From JAJZEO01 sp964477345 (GTDB lineage Bacteria > Chlamydiota > Chlamydiia > Chlamydiales > 2-12-FULL-49-11): a stretch of 62,276 nt of DNA. The first letter of the stretch is position 1, and each line of letters starts with the position of its first letter. Positions 50,882 through 59,661 of the stretch are shown here, piece by piece. Below the pieces are notes generated by a model. It did no database searches. It was not told where the DNA came from and worked only from the letters and a program-made list of their open reading frames with translations. The stretch is from the NCBI GenBank assembly GCA_964477345.1, contig CAYZDL010000009.1:1-62276 (forward strand), in the 5' to 3' direction. The translations under genes and the position numbers were made by a program.

Positions 50882-51994
50882 CTATCCGGCAATGGTAAAA
50901 ATAGGGAACTGAGCGCTGTACATTTTTTCTGCGACAAGGTGCTCACAGCAGAATTTTTTACGAAGTTTACCCATGTACTCAGCCTTGAGCTTTTCTCCCT
51001 CTTTTGCCACCAAGCCCTCTCGAATTTCATTTTCAAGCTGCTCAAAAGTTGGAGGTTGCTTTACAAGGTGTTCTTTAACATGAAAAAGGCGCATTACGGT
51101 GGTATCGTCATAGCGACTTTTCTGTCTAATAGGTTCTGAAATTGTAAGAGGGGTCATTTTCTCTAAGATTGCGAGATTTTCCGCTGATAATTGTTGTGAA
51201 GTTAGGTGAATATCATCGGAAAGCTTTACTGAAATCCCCGCAGGAGCCAAGCTTGAAACGGCTTTAACAGCATCTGCAAGAGCTGACCCAAGAACTAGAC
51301 CATCTTCTTTACTGTTCTCATCTCCTAATAGACTAAACAGTCTCTTGACATCTTCGGCAATCTTTTCGGCGGCACCAGCGTCTCTACCTCGTATCGTGCA
51401 CATTTGGTAAGTCCACTCATCTTGCTGAGGGCGATTCTGGAGCTGCTTTGCGTAATGCTCTTTAATAACTTCAGGGGTCACTTGATTGATAGATTTTTGC
51501 CAAACTCTATACCACATAAGGCTTCTGCAGACTAGGTCGTTTTCAATTGTCTTTTCAGCATCTTCAATGGTCATCCCTAGTTCATCAAGTTTCTGGTTAA
51601 TATTGGGACCAAATTTATCTTGAAGCTCTTCTTTAATGAAGGTTTTGTCCATTTTATAAGAAAGTGACTCAGCTTCCATTAACATCAGCTCTGTGTCGAT
51701 TAGTTCCTGTAGAACATTGCGCCAGCTGTGTACGTAAAATTGAAAAACCGCTTCTGGTTCGGCAAGGATGTCGGGCTGTACTCTTTCCAAGTAAGTGTCC
51801 ATTCGCTTTTTGACATCCATGACGGAAAAGACTTTTCCATTAAGTTTCGCAAGGGGGCGATTGTGGACGATAATCGTATGACGGGATTTTTCAGTGTCGT
51901 TGTTTCCATACATGAACGGAAGAGAACCAGACACAGAGACTGTTCCTACAAATAAAAGAAGGGACAAAAGTTTAGTTAGGTGTTTGCTTAGCAT
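50882..51994 (-). CDS. SurA N-domain-like periplasmic chaperone
   Basis: 370 residues with a signal peptide (KHLTKLLSLLLFVGTVSVSG). The mature N-terminal part fits the SurA/PrsA chaperone domain: a strand with LAKLNGKVFSVMDVKKRMDTYL, then helices ELIDTELMLMEAESL and VTPEVIKEHYAKQLQNRP. The later part has a degenerate parvulin-like fold (WTYQMCTIRGRDAG) but lacks clear isomerase residues. Likely role: holding outer-membrane proteins in transit. ATG 51994 or 52003 are the best starts; the open frame to 52057 runs into the upstream methylase gene. Ends 17 bp before rsmA. Confidence 0.75.
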   Translation of the reverse strand: MLSKHLTKLLSLLLFVGTVSVSGSLPFMYGNNDTEKSRHTIIVHNRPLAKLNGKVFSVMDVKKRMDTYLERVQPDILAEPEAVFQFYVHSWRNVLQELIDTELMLMEAESLSYKMDKTFIKEELQDKFGPNINQKLDELGMTIEDAEKTIENDLVCRSLMWYRVWQKSINQVTPEVIKEHYAKQLQNRPQQDEWTYQMCTIRGRDAGAAEKIAEDVKRLFSLLGDENSKEDGLVLGSALADAVKAVSSLAPAGISVKLSDDIHLTSQQLSAENLAILEKMTPLTISEPIRQKSRYDDTTVMRLFHVKEHLVKQPPTFEQLENEIREGLVAKEGEKLKAEYMGKLRKKFCCEHLVAEKMYSAQFPIFTIAG

Positions 51995-53162
51995 GCTGAG
52001 CATTATCGTGATTTGAGGAGATTTTATCAAGGGAAATGATTGCACCGAAAAAGCCATCCATTTTGCCCTCTTCGGGGAAAGTTTTTAAGAAAGTCCCCTC
52101 AACTTTGCAGCCATACTTTTGGCAGAAATATTCAATTTGTAATTCATTCTCTTCAGGGAAGATACTGCATGTTGAATAGACTAAACGTCCATCTGGGGCG
52201 AGATACTGTAGGCTTTTTTCAAAAATATCCCGCTGTTTTTCAACGAGTTCTTCTAACATCGTACTTGAGTAGCGCCATCTTTGATCCGGTTTCCGTCTCC
52301 AAGTTCCTGAGCCAGTGCAAGGCACGTCTAGAAGGACCCAATTCATCCGTTTTTTGAGTCGATTTAACCCTTTTTCATCGCTGATAGTCTGTGCATTTTG
52401 GATTCCAGACCGCTTGAGACGTTTTTTTGCAGCTACGAGAGCTTGAAGTCGCAAATCATGTAAGAAAATCTGTCCCTTTCCTTTCATCTTAGGTGCAAAG
52501 GTGAGACTTTTACCTCCAGATCCTGCACAATAATCGAGCACCTCTTCACCTGGCTTAACATCGACAAGGTTACCGATCAGCTGGCTGGCTTCATCTTGAA
52601 CCTCAAAAAGACCCTTATCAAATTCAGGTAAGGTGAAAAAATTGATTTTTTCGTGGAAGAGGATTCCTGAGTCAGATTCTTCGCAAAGAGATACTTCATA
52701 GCGATCTTTCCACCCATGAAATAATGACTCGCGTGTGGTTTTATGTAAGTTGGTTCTGACAAAAATCGGGGCACGAGTCTGGGCTACTTCGCAAAGCTGG
52801 TGGGTTTTCTCTCTTCCTAAAGACTTTATAAGTTGATCAAATAAAATTTTAGGAAAGCCGAACTTCTCATGTTCTTGAAGAAATGAGGCTTGTCTGGCTT
52901 CATTCAGAGGATGAGTTAACCAAAAATCGAGACGGTTGAAGTAGGAAATCGATTTGTTTTCGTTTGCTAAATGGGCGTCAATTAAACTTTTCCATTTTAT
53001 TATCGAATAGATATAATTTGAAATTAGTTGCCGATCTTTCGACCCAATTGCCTTATTTCGCCTTAGATAAAAATTTAAGACTTTTTCTAAGGGGGAAGAG
53101 GGGGACTTATCCCATTCTTCAAAGAACCAGAGAATATGATTTTTTCTAAACGGGCTAAGCAT
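51972..53162 (-). CDS. RsmB-like rRNA (cytosine-C5-)-methyltransferase
   Basis: 396 residues. N-terminal NusB-like helical domain (about 1-130), then the NOL1/NOP2/Sun methylase core: FEVQDEASQLIGNL, LDYCAGSGGKSLTF for SAM binding, LLDVPCTGSGTWRRKPDQRW with one catalytic cysteine, and RLVYSTCSIFPEENE with the second. That arrangement is of the RsmB type methylating C967 of 16S rRNA, though other C5 sites cannot be excluded. No Shine-Dalgarno sequence precedes ATG 53162, and an extended -10 box is only a few bases upstream. Confidence 0.9.
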   Translation of the reverse strand: MLSPFRKNHILWFFEEWDKSPSSPLEKVLNFYLRRNKAIGSKDRQLISNYIYSIIKWKSLIDAHLANENKSISYFNRLDFWLTHPLNEARQASFLQEHEKFGFPKILFDQLIKSLGREKTHQLCEVAQTRAPIFVRTNLHKTTRESLFHGWKDRYEVSLCEESDSGILFHEKINFFTLPEFDKGLFEVQDEASQLIGNLVDVKPGEEVLDYCAGSGGKSLTFAPKMKGKGQIFLHDLRLQALVAAKKRLKRSGIQNAQTISDEKGLNRLKKRMNWVLLDVPCTGSGTWRRKPDQRWRYSSTMLEELVEKQRDIFEKSLQYLAPDGRLVYSTCSIFPEENELQIEYFCQKYGCKVEGTFLKTFPEEGKMDGFFGAIISLDKISSNHDNAQHAKQTPN

Positions 53163-53171
53163 ATTGGGACA

Positions 53172-53180
53172 AATATAGCA
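53172..53180 (-). promoter_or_regulatory. Extended -10 box directly upstream of the RsmB-like gene
   Basis: On the minus strand TGCTATATT (53180-53172), a TGn plus TATATT extended -10. A start site 7 bp downstream would fall about 3 nt before ATG 53162, giving an almost leaderless message with no ribosome-binding site. Confidence 0.45.
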
Positions 53181-53329
53181 AATTATTGTCTTTTAGGATA
53201 TGACAATCTTAGAGAGAGTATGAAGGCTAAGCTTCGGTTAATTTTCATAGATTCTCGTAGGGGGTATCGAGTAGACTACTTGCAGCCATAGGAAGAATTT
53301 TTCTTAGTATCATCTTTATTTTAACGGGT

Positions 53330-53776
53330 ATGGCCGAGATATTTTCTTGGGAGCAATCGGAAAAAGACCTCTCATTTGCTCTCACAAACTGGGAGCTCTA
53401 CACAAATCATGCTGAAAAAGTAAGTGATTTTTTTACTTCGATGCTAGCGATTTCACCCATCATGGTTACCGCGGGAATTGCATTGCAACTGGTCGGAGGG
53501 GTTCTTCTTTTTTTTAGCTATCGAGTTAGATTCGCCTCATTTCTTTTAATTATTTATCTTCTTGCTGCAACCCTTCTCTATCAGCCATTTTGGCTTCAGG
53601 AAGGGCCTGCACTCAATCGTTCAATGGTCCTCTTTTTCAACAACATTGCAATTATGGGGGGGCTCTTTGTTGTTTTGGGTTTAGGAGGGGGTATCACCCA
53701 TCTAAAGCCCCATAAACCTCCTGGTATGAAGAAAAAAGAGAGCAAAAATGACAACTTCGACGACAACGAAGAGTGA
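53330..53776 (+). CDS. DoxX-family integral membrane protein (start uncertain)
   Basis: 148 residues from ATG 53330 with at least three membrane helices and a polar, charged C terminus (MKKKESKNDNFDDNEE). In-frame codons upstream spell a further hydrophobic helix (AAIGRIFLSIIFILTGMAEI) that matches the first helix of DoxX/DUF417-type proteins, but no ATG, GTG or TTG occurs before the stop at 53258. The real start is therefore either unusual (ATA 53288 or ATT 53297) or lost to a sequence error. The final 29 bp overlap lnt, implying coupled translation. Function unknown, possibly membrane redox or quinone related. Confidence 0.78.
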   Translation: MAEIFSWEQSEKDLSFALTNWELYTNHAEKVSDFFTSMLAISPIMVTAGIALQLVGGVLLFFSYRVRFASFLLIIYLLAATLLYQPFWLQEGPALNRSMVLFFNNIAIMGGLFVVLGLGGGITHLKPHKPPGMKKKESKNDNFDDNEE

Positions 53777-55439
53777 CACTTATACGCCTGAAGATAAGTC
53801 AACAAGGCGCCTTTTAAAATGGTCTCTTCTGATGTTGCCTGCAGTGATTCTTACTGCTATGGGGCAGCCTGATAGGGGAATTTTTCCGCCTCTTCTTTGC
53901 TACTGTTTTGGTTACCTATCAATTTTTGCAATCATTCTCCAATTTCGTCTACTTCTTACCCGTTTTTTAGTTAGTTTTATTTTGATGGTGTTTGTTCAAT
54001 TGCATCAACTTAATTGGGTTGCAACAACAACTTATCATGGGAAGGGCATTCTCGCCCTCTATGCTTTGCTTGTTCTTGGCATTGCAGCTCAATTTGCTTT
54101 GCTCTCTTTATTTCTCCCAAGAGATAGACCTCTTTCGATGGTTCGTTGCGGAGCCATCGCGTCTCTTTGGGCAATCATTGAAATTAGTAGGCTTTACTAT
54201 TTGTGTGGCTTCCCCTTTAATTCCGTAGGGCTAGTCATGACATTTCACCCCTCTATAATGCAAATGGCTTCGATTTTCGGAATTTATGGGTTGTCATTTT
54301 GGGTCATCTTTACCTCGACATGGGGAGCTAGCAGCTTTTTACAAAGCTCGCCTAAGTGTCTCGTTATCTGGCTTTCGTTGTTGATTCTTCCTGCTCTTTT
54401 TGGATATTTCCACATTCAGTACCATGACGAAAGAAGTCGAGGGGAAAAAATTATCGAAACGGCGCTTATCCAAACAGGTCTTGAGGTAGAGCAAAAATGG
54501 GAATTTCCCAAAAAACGGGAAAAGTATGTTTCTCCCTACGAACAATGGAAAAAAATTTTCCAGTTGATGGACTCGGCTCCAAAAAAGAATTACGATCTAG
54601 TCATCTTGCCAGAAGTAGCCGTTCCGGGAGATGCTTGTTATACACAGATCGATTATCAAAAATGCTTGGAAGAAATTTTCCGAAGTGATGATCGCCTCCC
54701 TCTCTTAGAGTTTCCTTTTGCTGAAACCAATACCGAAGACAAATGGGAAGTTAGCCATGTTTGGATGGCTCAAGCGCTTGCTAATCGATTTAAGAGCGAA
54801 CTTGTTATCGGTCTTCTCGATCACGATTCTGCTGCGAATGAAAGTTACAATTCAGCCTTCCATATTGTTCCTTTTAGAAAAGCTGTCCATCGATATGAAA
54901 AAAGGGTGCTTGTTCCTCTTGCTGAATATCTGCCCCTTCCTATGATGAAGTCGTTTCTGGAAGAATATGGAATCTCGAGCTTTTTTACCCCCGGCAAAAA
55001 GGCTAAAGTCTTTACGGGGCAAATTCCTCTATCAGTTTCGATTTGCTATGAGGAGGGATTTAATAATTTAATGCGAGAAGCCCGCGTTTTAGGGGCAAAG
55101 TTATTGGTTAATGTAACCAATGACGGCTGGTTTCCTAGATCGCGCCTCCCTCAGGAGCACTTTAATTTAGGTCGAGTTCGCTCGGTCGAAAATGGTATTC
55201 CCGTTCTTAGAGCTTGTAATACAGGAATTACAGCCGCTATCGATAGTCTTGGCCGAGTCATAAACGAGATGAAAGAAGTCGATTTCGAAGGGAAAAATAC
55301 TCAAGGAGTGGTATTTGCCTCTCTAAATACTTATTCATACACAACAATCTTTTCTCTCTTCGGAAATTCCCTCATTTTACTTGTCAGTTCGATCGTTCTT
55401 CTTGCCTTCTTTTTTTACAAACGGGCCTTCCAGTTTTGA
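53748..55439 (+). CDS. lnt: Apolipoprotein N-acyltransferase
   Basis: Inner-membrane enzyme adding the third acyl chain to lipoproteins (such as the LptE-like and tiny lipoproteins in this window). 563 residues: about seven N-terminal membrane segments, then a nitrilase-type domain with the catalytic Glu in VILPEVAVPG, Lys in YEKRVLVPLAEY and Cys in SVSICYEEGF, and a final C-terminal membrane helix. N-terminal Thr-rich stretch (TTSTTTKSDTYTPEDKS) is unusual. Overlaps the DoxX gene; lies upstream of the lpxC operon as in Chlamydia. Confidence 0.95.
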   Translation: MTTSTTTKSDTYTPEDKSTRRLLKWSLLMLPAVILTAMGQPDRGIFPPLLCYCFGYLSIFAIILQFRLLLTRFLVSFILMVFVQLHQLNWVATTTYHGKGILALYALLVLGIAAQFALLSLFLPRDRPLSMVRCGAIASLWAIIEISRLYYLCGFPFNSVGLVMTFHPSIMQMASIFGIYGLSFWVIFTSTWGASSFLQSSPKCLVIWLSLLILPALFGYFHIQYHDERSRGEKIIETALIQTGLEVEQKWEFPKKREKYVSPYEQWKKIFQLMDSAPKKNYDLVILPEVAVPGDACYTQIDYQKCLEEIFRSDDRLPLLEFPFAETNTEDKWEVSHVWMAQALANRFKSELVIGLLDHDSAANESYNSAFHIVPFRKAVHRYEKRVLVPLAEYLPLPMMKSFLEEYGISSFFTPGKKAKVFTGQIPLSVSICYEEGFNNLMREARVLGAKLLVNVTNDGWFPRSRLPQEHFNLGRVRSVENGIPVLRACNTGITAAIDSLGRVINEMKEVDFEGKNTQGVVFASLNTYSYTTIFSLFGNSLILLVSSIVLLAFFFYKRAFQF

Positions 55440-55443
55440 TTTC

Positions 55444-55472
55444 TTGAATATTAATTAAACAATCTTTATAGT
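55444..55472 (+). promoter_or_regulatory. lpxC operon promoter
   Basis: TTGAAT (55444-55449), 17 bp, TATAGT (55467-55472), immediately after the lnt stop and about 25 bp from the predicted start site to lpxC ATG 55503. Confidence 0.68.
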
Positions 55473-55502
55473 CCTTGTACACTCTAACTTCTTTTTACAC
55501 GG

Positions 55503-56405
55503 ATGAGCAGAAAAATATTTTTTGAAAAAACACTTAAGTTTCCCGTCAAATTTTGCGGAAATGGTCTTTTCACGGGAAAAGAAGCTAAGGTGACCCTTCA
55601 TCCTGCTGCTGTTGGAACTGGAATTGTATTTAAGAAAGTTCTTGCCGATAGGGATGTTTTTATTCCGGCTCAAAGTCAACAAATTCGATCTTCCTCAAAT
55701 CGAAATACAGTTTTAAGTGATGGGACCCAAGAAGGGACGATTTTCTGTGTGGAGCACCTATTATCAGCACTATTTGGTTCTGAAGTGACAAATGTAGTTA
55801 TCGAAATAGAGGGTAGTGAAGTGCCCATCATGGATGGGTCAGCAATGCCTTTTGTTGAAGCGATCTTGAATTGTGGCGTCGTAAATCAAGAAATTGAAAT
55901 CTCACCAATCAAATTTGATAAGCCTTTTTACTGGTCAACCGGAAATATACACATCATTGCATTGCCTTCTGAAGAGCTTCGGTTTAGTTACACACTCAGC
56001 TATGAGGGGCATCCACTCCTTAGTTCTCAATTTTTCACTTTCCCGTTCTCTGAAATGGGTGCTTCGTTTTATTTGACCGAAGTAGCTCCAGCCAGAACTT
56101 TTTGTCTTTATGAGGAGGCAAAGGAGTTGTTAGCTTCTGGAATGATCCCTGGCGGTGGTCTCGGCTGTGCTGTTGTGATCAAAGGTGAAGAGGTGATCAA
56201 TCCCGAAGGGCTTCGTTTCAAAAATGAGATGGCAAGACATAAAGTTTTAGACATGATAGGAGATTTAGCGCTGATTGGTCGTCCAATGCTCGGTCATTTT
56301 ATCGGCATCAGATCGGGTCATGAGGCAAATGCAACTCTTGTCAGGAAGATCGTAACCAATTTACAAATTCCTCAAGAGGAGATTGTAGAAGGAGCCTATG
56401 TATGA
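55503..56405 (+). CDS. lpxC: UDP-3-O-acyl-N-acetylglucosamine deacetylase
   Basis: Zinc enzyme for the committed step of lipid A synthesis. 300 residues, with GNGLFTGKEAKVTLHPA, the zinc ligand His in CVEHLLSALFG, MDGSAMPFVEAI, and the second metal region HKVLDMIGDLALIGRPMLGH with the late GIRSGHEANATLVRKI. First gene of the lpxC-fabZ-lpxA-fmt run, with its own promoter. Ends overlapping fabZ by 4 bp (ATGA). Confidence 0.97.
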   Translation: MSRKIFFEKTLKFPVKFCGNGLFTGKEAKVTLHPAAVGTGIVFKKVLADRDVFIPAQSQQIRSSSNRNTVLSDGTQEGTIFCVEHLLSALFGSEVTNVVIEIEGSEVPIMDGSAMPFVEAILNCGVVNQEIEISPIKFDKPFYWSTGNIHIIALPSEELRFSYTLSYEGHPLLSSQFFTFPFSEMGASFYLTEVAPARTFCLYEEAKELLASGMIPGGGLGCAVVIKGEEVINPEGLRFKNEMARHKVLDMIGDLALIGRPMLGHFIGIRSGHEANATLVRKIVTNLQIPQEEIVEGAYV

Positions 56406-56860
56406 CAGAGCAAAAGACAAAAGCTGAATCCCCAGTCATTGATTACAAAAAGGTGCGTGAGTGTCTTCCGCATAGATACCCTTTTTTATTCATAGACAAA
56501 GCGATTAGCCTCGATTTGGAAAAAAAGAAAATTGTCTGCGTGAAAAATGTCACGACAAATGAGCCTTTTTTTCAAGGCCATTTTCCTGATGATCCCATTA
56601 TGCCGGGTGTATTGATTGTCGAAGCTTTGGCCCAAGCGGGGGGCGTCTTAGTCTACGAATTGGGAACAAGAGGGCTCTTTGTTCTTTCAAGTGTAAAAGG
56701 GGCCAAATTTCGTAGATTGGTAAGACCTGGTGATGTCCTCCATCTCGAAGTAGAAGCTGTACACGTGACTAAGCGTGGAGGCAGAATGTTAGGAGTTGCA
56801 AAAGTAGAAGGTGAATTGGCTGCTGAGGCAGAAATATTGTTCGCCTTTTTGTCGGCCTAA
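56402..56860 (+). CDS. fabZ: 3-hydroxyacyl-ACP dehydratase FabZ
   Basis: Dehydratase of type II fatty acid synthesis. 152 residues with LPHRYPFLFIDK and the active-site block QGHFPDDPIMPGVLIVEALA, in which the His and Glu are catalytic. It competes with LpxA for 3-hydroxyacyl-ACP, which explains its place between lpxC and lpxA. An acidic N-terminal extension of about 12 residues precedes the core. Overlaps lpxC by 4 bp. Confidence 0.97.
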   Translation: MTEQKTKAESPVIDYKKVRECLPHRYPFLFIDKAISLDLEKKKIVCVKNVTTNEPFFQGHFPDDPIMPGVLIVEALAQAGGVLVYELGTRGLFVLSSVKGAKFRRLVRPGDVLHLEVEAVHVTKRGGRMLGVAKVEGELAAEAEILFAFLSA

Positions 56861-56914
56861 AAAGGGCTAACTTCGAGTTTGTCAAAAATACGAAAAACGG
56901 TATGCTACAACCTT

Positions 56915-57766
56915 ATGACATGTATCCATCCAACTGCAATAGTTCATTCAAAAGTTAAACTTGGTAAGGGTGTAAAGATAGGTCCATATTGTGTAATTGA
57001 TTCTCCCGATGTCGTTTTAGAAGAAGGGGTAGAGATCAAATCTCATGTTCATATTGATGGAAATGTCTACATCAAAAAAGAGACCAAGATTTATCCTTTT
57101 GCTTCTATTGGTTCCCCCCCACAAAAACACCATTACGATGAGCTGGAAAAAAATCCGATTGAAATTGGAGCTGAGTGTGAAATTCGCGAATATGTTTCGA
57201 TCAACTCTTCTCATGGAAAAGGGGAGAAGGTTACGATAGGTGATAATTGTTTTATCATGGCCTATTCTCACATTGCTCATAATTGCACAATAGGGAATTT
57301 CGTAGTTATGGCCAATGGTGCTACTCTAGGAGGGCATGTCTCTGTTGGTGACCATGCGAACCTTGGGGGGCTTTGCGCAATTCATCAACGTTGTCGGATT
57401 GGAGAATATGCAATGATTGGCGGCGGGTCGATGATTGGTACCGATGTTCCTCCTTTTTCGATAGGATCAGGATACCCCATCAAGCTTCATGGACTCAATT
57501 GGATTGGATTAAAGAGAAAAAAAGTTCCTCATGAAGCGTTAAAAACCCTTGTAAAGGGTTATAGAATCACTTTTCAATCAGGGCTCTCATGGAAAGATGC
57601 AAGAGCAGAAATTCTCCTTTCTCTTGATATGAATCCTTATTTGCAAAAATGGGTCGAATTTTGCGACCGCTCTACTCGGGGGTTGACTACAGCTCATGAA
57701 AAGAAAATTCAAGTCCCATCAAAATCGGACCCTCTTAAATACAATGAATTGGCTGAAGTAACCTAA
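56915..57766 (+). CDS. lpxA: UDP-N-acetylglucosamine acyltransferase
   Basis: First enzyme of lipid A synthesis, adding a 3-hydroxyacyl chain to UDP-GlcNAc. 283 residues from ATG 56915 (MTCIHPTAIVHS); the frame from 56879 adds a non-homologous dozen residues. Left-handed parallel beta-helix with hexapeptide repeats, catalytic His in AYSHIAHNCTIG, NLGGLCAIHQRCRIGE and C-terminal helices containing KGYRITFQSGLSW. No strong ribosome-binding site; probably coupled. The stop overlaps the fmt start (TAATG). Confidence 0.96.
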   Translation: MTCIHPTAIVHSKVKLGKGVKIGPYCVIDSPDVVLEEGVEIKSHVHIDGNVYIKKETKIYPFASIGSPPQKHHYDELEKNPIEIGAECEIREYVSINSSHGKGEKVTIGDNCFIMAYSHIAHNCTIGNFVVMANGATLGGHVSVGDHANLGGLCAIHQRCRIGEYAMIGGGSMIGTDVPPFSIGSGYPIKLHGLNWIGLKRKKVPHEALKTLVKGYRITFQSGLSWKDARAEILLSLDMNPYLQKWVEFCDRSTRGLTTAHEKKIQVPSKSDPLKYNELAEVT

Positions 57767-58731
57767 TGACAATTGTATATTTGGGTAGTGATCTCTTTGC
57801 TGAGCGAATCTTGGCTAATTTATTCGAAAAGAAGGCTCCTATATCTGCAGTTGTGACTGCTATTGACCGGCCCAAAGGCCGCTCACAACGTCTTTCTGCA
57901 ACGCCAGTCAAAGAGTTGGTTGTTTCTCAGGGGCATCGAGTAAAGTTATTTCAGCCTGAAAAAGTCTCTTCACCTGAGTTTGTAAATGAATTATCAGAAT
58001 TGAAGCCCGAATTGTTGTTAGTGGTTTCTTATGGTCAATTTTTAAAAAGGAATCTCCTTGATCTTCCTTCTATAGGAGCTATTAACGTCCACCCGAGTCT
58101 CCTTCCTCGGTACAGAGGGCCATCTCCCATACAGAGTGCCGTTTTAGCAGGAGAAAAAGAGACCGGAGTGACTATAATGGAATTGAGCATGGAAATGGAT
58201 GCGGGAGACATCATTGACTTCCAAAAAGTGAGTATTGATCCAGATGAAAGCTTTGGTGATATCGAGGCAAATTTAATACAAGTCTCGTGTCAATTGCTCG
58301 AAAAAAATATTGCGAAAATAATTAAAGAAAAAAAGTATTCGAAAGTAGTCCAAGATCATACACAGGCAACATTTACGAAGAAAATTTTTCCAGAAGATGC
58401 TCAAATAAATTTAAATCAACCTGCTTGGAAGGTTCATAATCTCATACGAGGGATGAACCCTAGGCCTGGCGCAAGGTGCACAGTTGAAGTGGGTGGCGCT
58501 AAAAAAAATTTAAAAATCATCAAATCGCGTGTTGTCAGTATTGAGGAAGAAGAGCGCCTTGGGATTGTTTCTCATCGTCCTGGGGATATTCTTTTTTACA
58601 ATAAAAAAGAAGGTTTTGTCATCGCTTGTCAAGATAGCTATTTACAGCTTTTAATCCTCCAATTAGAGGGTAAACGAGAGATGAATTCTCTTGATTTCAT
58701 TAATGGTTTCTCTACGCCAATTTTCGTTTAG
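57766..58731 (+). CDS. fmt: Methionyl-tRNA formyltransferase
   Basis: Formylates initiator Met-tRNA using 10-formyl-tetrahydrofolate. 321 residues: N-terminal VYLGSDLFAERIL, the active-site INVHPSLLPRYRGPSPIQ with catalytic Asn-x-His, and TGVTIMELSMEMDAGDII; the C-terminal OB-fold domain begins near residue 205 with RGMNPRPGA. Start codon overlaps lpxA's stop. Last member of the lpxC operon; followed by the four-gene membrane protein family. Confidence 0.97.
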   Translation: MTIVYLGSDLFAERILANLFEKKAPISAVVTAIDRPKGRSQRLSATPVKELVVSQGHRVKLFQPEKVSSPEFVNELSELKPELLLVVSYGQFLKRNLLDLPSIGAINVHPSLLPRYRGPSPIQSAVLAGEKETGVTIMELSMEMDAGDIIDFQKVSIDPDESFGDIEANLIQVSCQLLEKNIAKIIKEKKYSKVVQDHTQATFTKKIFPEDAQINLNQPAWKVHNLIRGMNPRPGARCTVEVGGAKKNLKIIKSRVVSIEEEERLGIVSHRPGDILFYNKKEGFVIACQDSYLQLLILQLEGKREMNSLDFINGFSTPIFV

Positions 58732-58827
58732 AACATAATAAAGTATCGGTTTTTTGTAATTAAAACGAAATAATTATAATTTAAATTTTTGTGTTACCCG
58801 TTCTTCCATTTTATTGTTTCTTAATGG

Positions 58828-58856
58828 TTTACTTTAAAGAATCTTATCAATATACT
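58828..58856 (+). promoter_or_regulatory. Promoter of the four-gene membrane protein cluster
   Basis: TTTACT (58828-58833), 17 bp, TATACT (58851-58856), placing a start site about 30 nt before ATG 58894. A second, upstream -10 (TATAAT, 58775-58780) with a weaker TTTTGT 17 bp before it may act as an additional promoter. Confidence 0.65.
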
Positions 58857-58893
58857 GCTGTCGAAAACAATTTGAAAAGTGGATTTAGTATAC

Positions 58894-59634
58894 ATGGATT
58901 TTTCAATCACAGTTGGAGATGTTGCGGACGAACGCGGTTTTTGGGCATTAGCGGGTTTTAGCTCAAACAATAATGAGTACGTTCTTGAGTTAACAAATAG
59001 TATTGTCAAGTTTTCTTCACAGGCTTTCGGACTGTTCAGTGAATTTGGAGGATTTTGTGAAGGTTTAGAGATTGCGGCTGCTGGAATCGCAATTGTCAAT
59101 CTTCCAGGAGATGTGATTTCTCTGGTGAATCAAGCAAGTGGTTGTGCTGAGGCTTTTGCAAGCTCAGGCGTGACTTCAAAAGAATTTTTAAGTGCTTCGG
59201 CTAATACACTAGTATCGTTTGGATTCTTCATGTTAGATCTTTCAATGGCTAGTCTATTTTTGATCCAAACAAGAGTGATTAGTGCGGTCTCCTCGACCTT
59301 TAAGCTGGTTGCTTCGTGCTTTTATGGTCTTGCGGTAGTTAAAAGAATTGTCGACAATGTTTTGGTCATCAGTGAGGGAGATAAAGGCAAAGAAGGTCTA
59401 CCCCAATTTAAGAAAGACTTGATTAGCGCGAACTACGAAAAAAATTGGTGCTTACTTGTGAAAAACCTATCTTCGCTCTGTTTTGCAACGGCTAGCATTG
59501 CTTCAATAGCGTTGGGGCCCGCGGCAAATTTAGCGTTGATGGTTGTCGGTGTTTCGGCGTGTGGGGGAGATTTCCTCTACAAGAGAGAGATGCAGCATAT
59601 TGTCGCTGAAACGGCTTTGGGTAAGAGTTTGTAA
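58894..59634 (+). CDS. Inc-like membrane protein, paralogue 1 of 4
   Basis: 246 residues, no signal peptide. Hydrophobic regions around 57-78 (LEIAAAGIAIVNLPGDVISLV), 105-135 (FFMLDLSMASLFL) and a terminal pair at 190-224 (SLCFATASIASIAL then ANLALMVVGVSACG) followed by a short basic tail. The terminal block, preceded by NYEKNW, aligns by eye with the other three genes here. A paired hydrophobic hairpin with short connecting loop is the mark of chlamydial inclusion membrane proteins. GTG at 58879 is an alternative start. It stands 162 bp after fmt, where C. trachomatis has CT529/CapA. Role inferred only. Confidence 0.78.
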   Translation: MDFSITVGDVADERGFWALAGFSSNNNEYVLELTNSIVKFSSQAFGLFSEFGGFCEGLEIAAAGIAIVNLPGDVISLVNQASGCAEAFASSGVTSKEFLSASANTLVSFGFFMLDLSMASLFLIQTRVISAVSSTFKLVASCFYGLAVVKRIVDNVLVISEGDKGKEGLPQFKKDLISANYEKNWCLLVKNLSSLCFATASIASIALGPAANLALMVVGVSACGGDFLYKREMQHIVAETALGKSL

Positions 59635-59661
59635 ATTTTCTGATGGGGGTCAGGGGTAAGT

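Noticed and set aside
53220..53291. 23-codon plus-strand peptide before the DoxX gene
   Set aside because: Too short, unconserved in pattern, and overlaps the apparent first helix of the DoxX protein in another frame.
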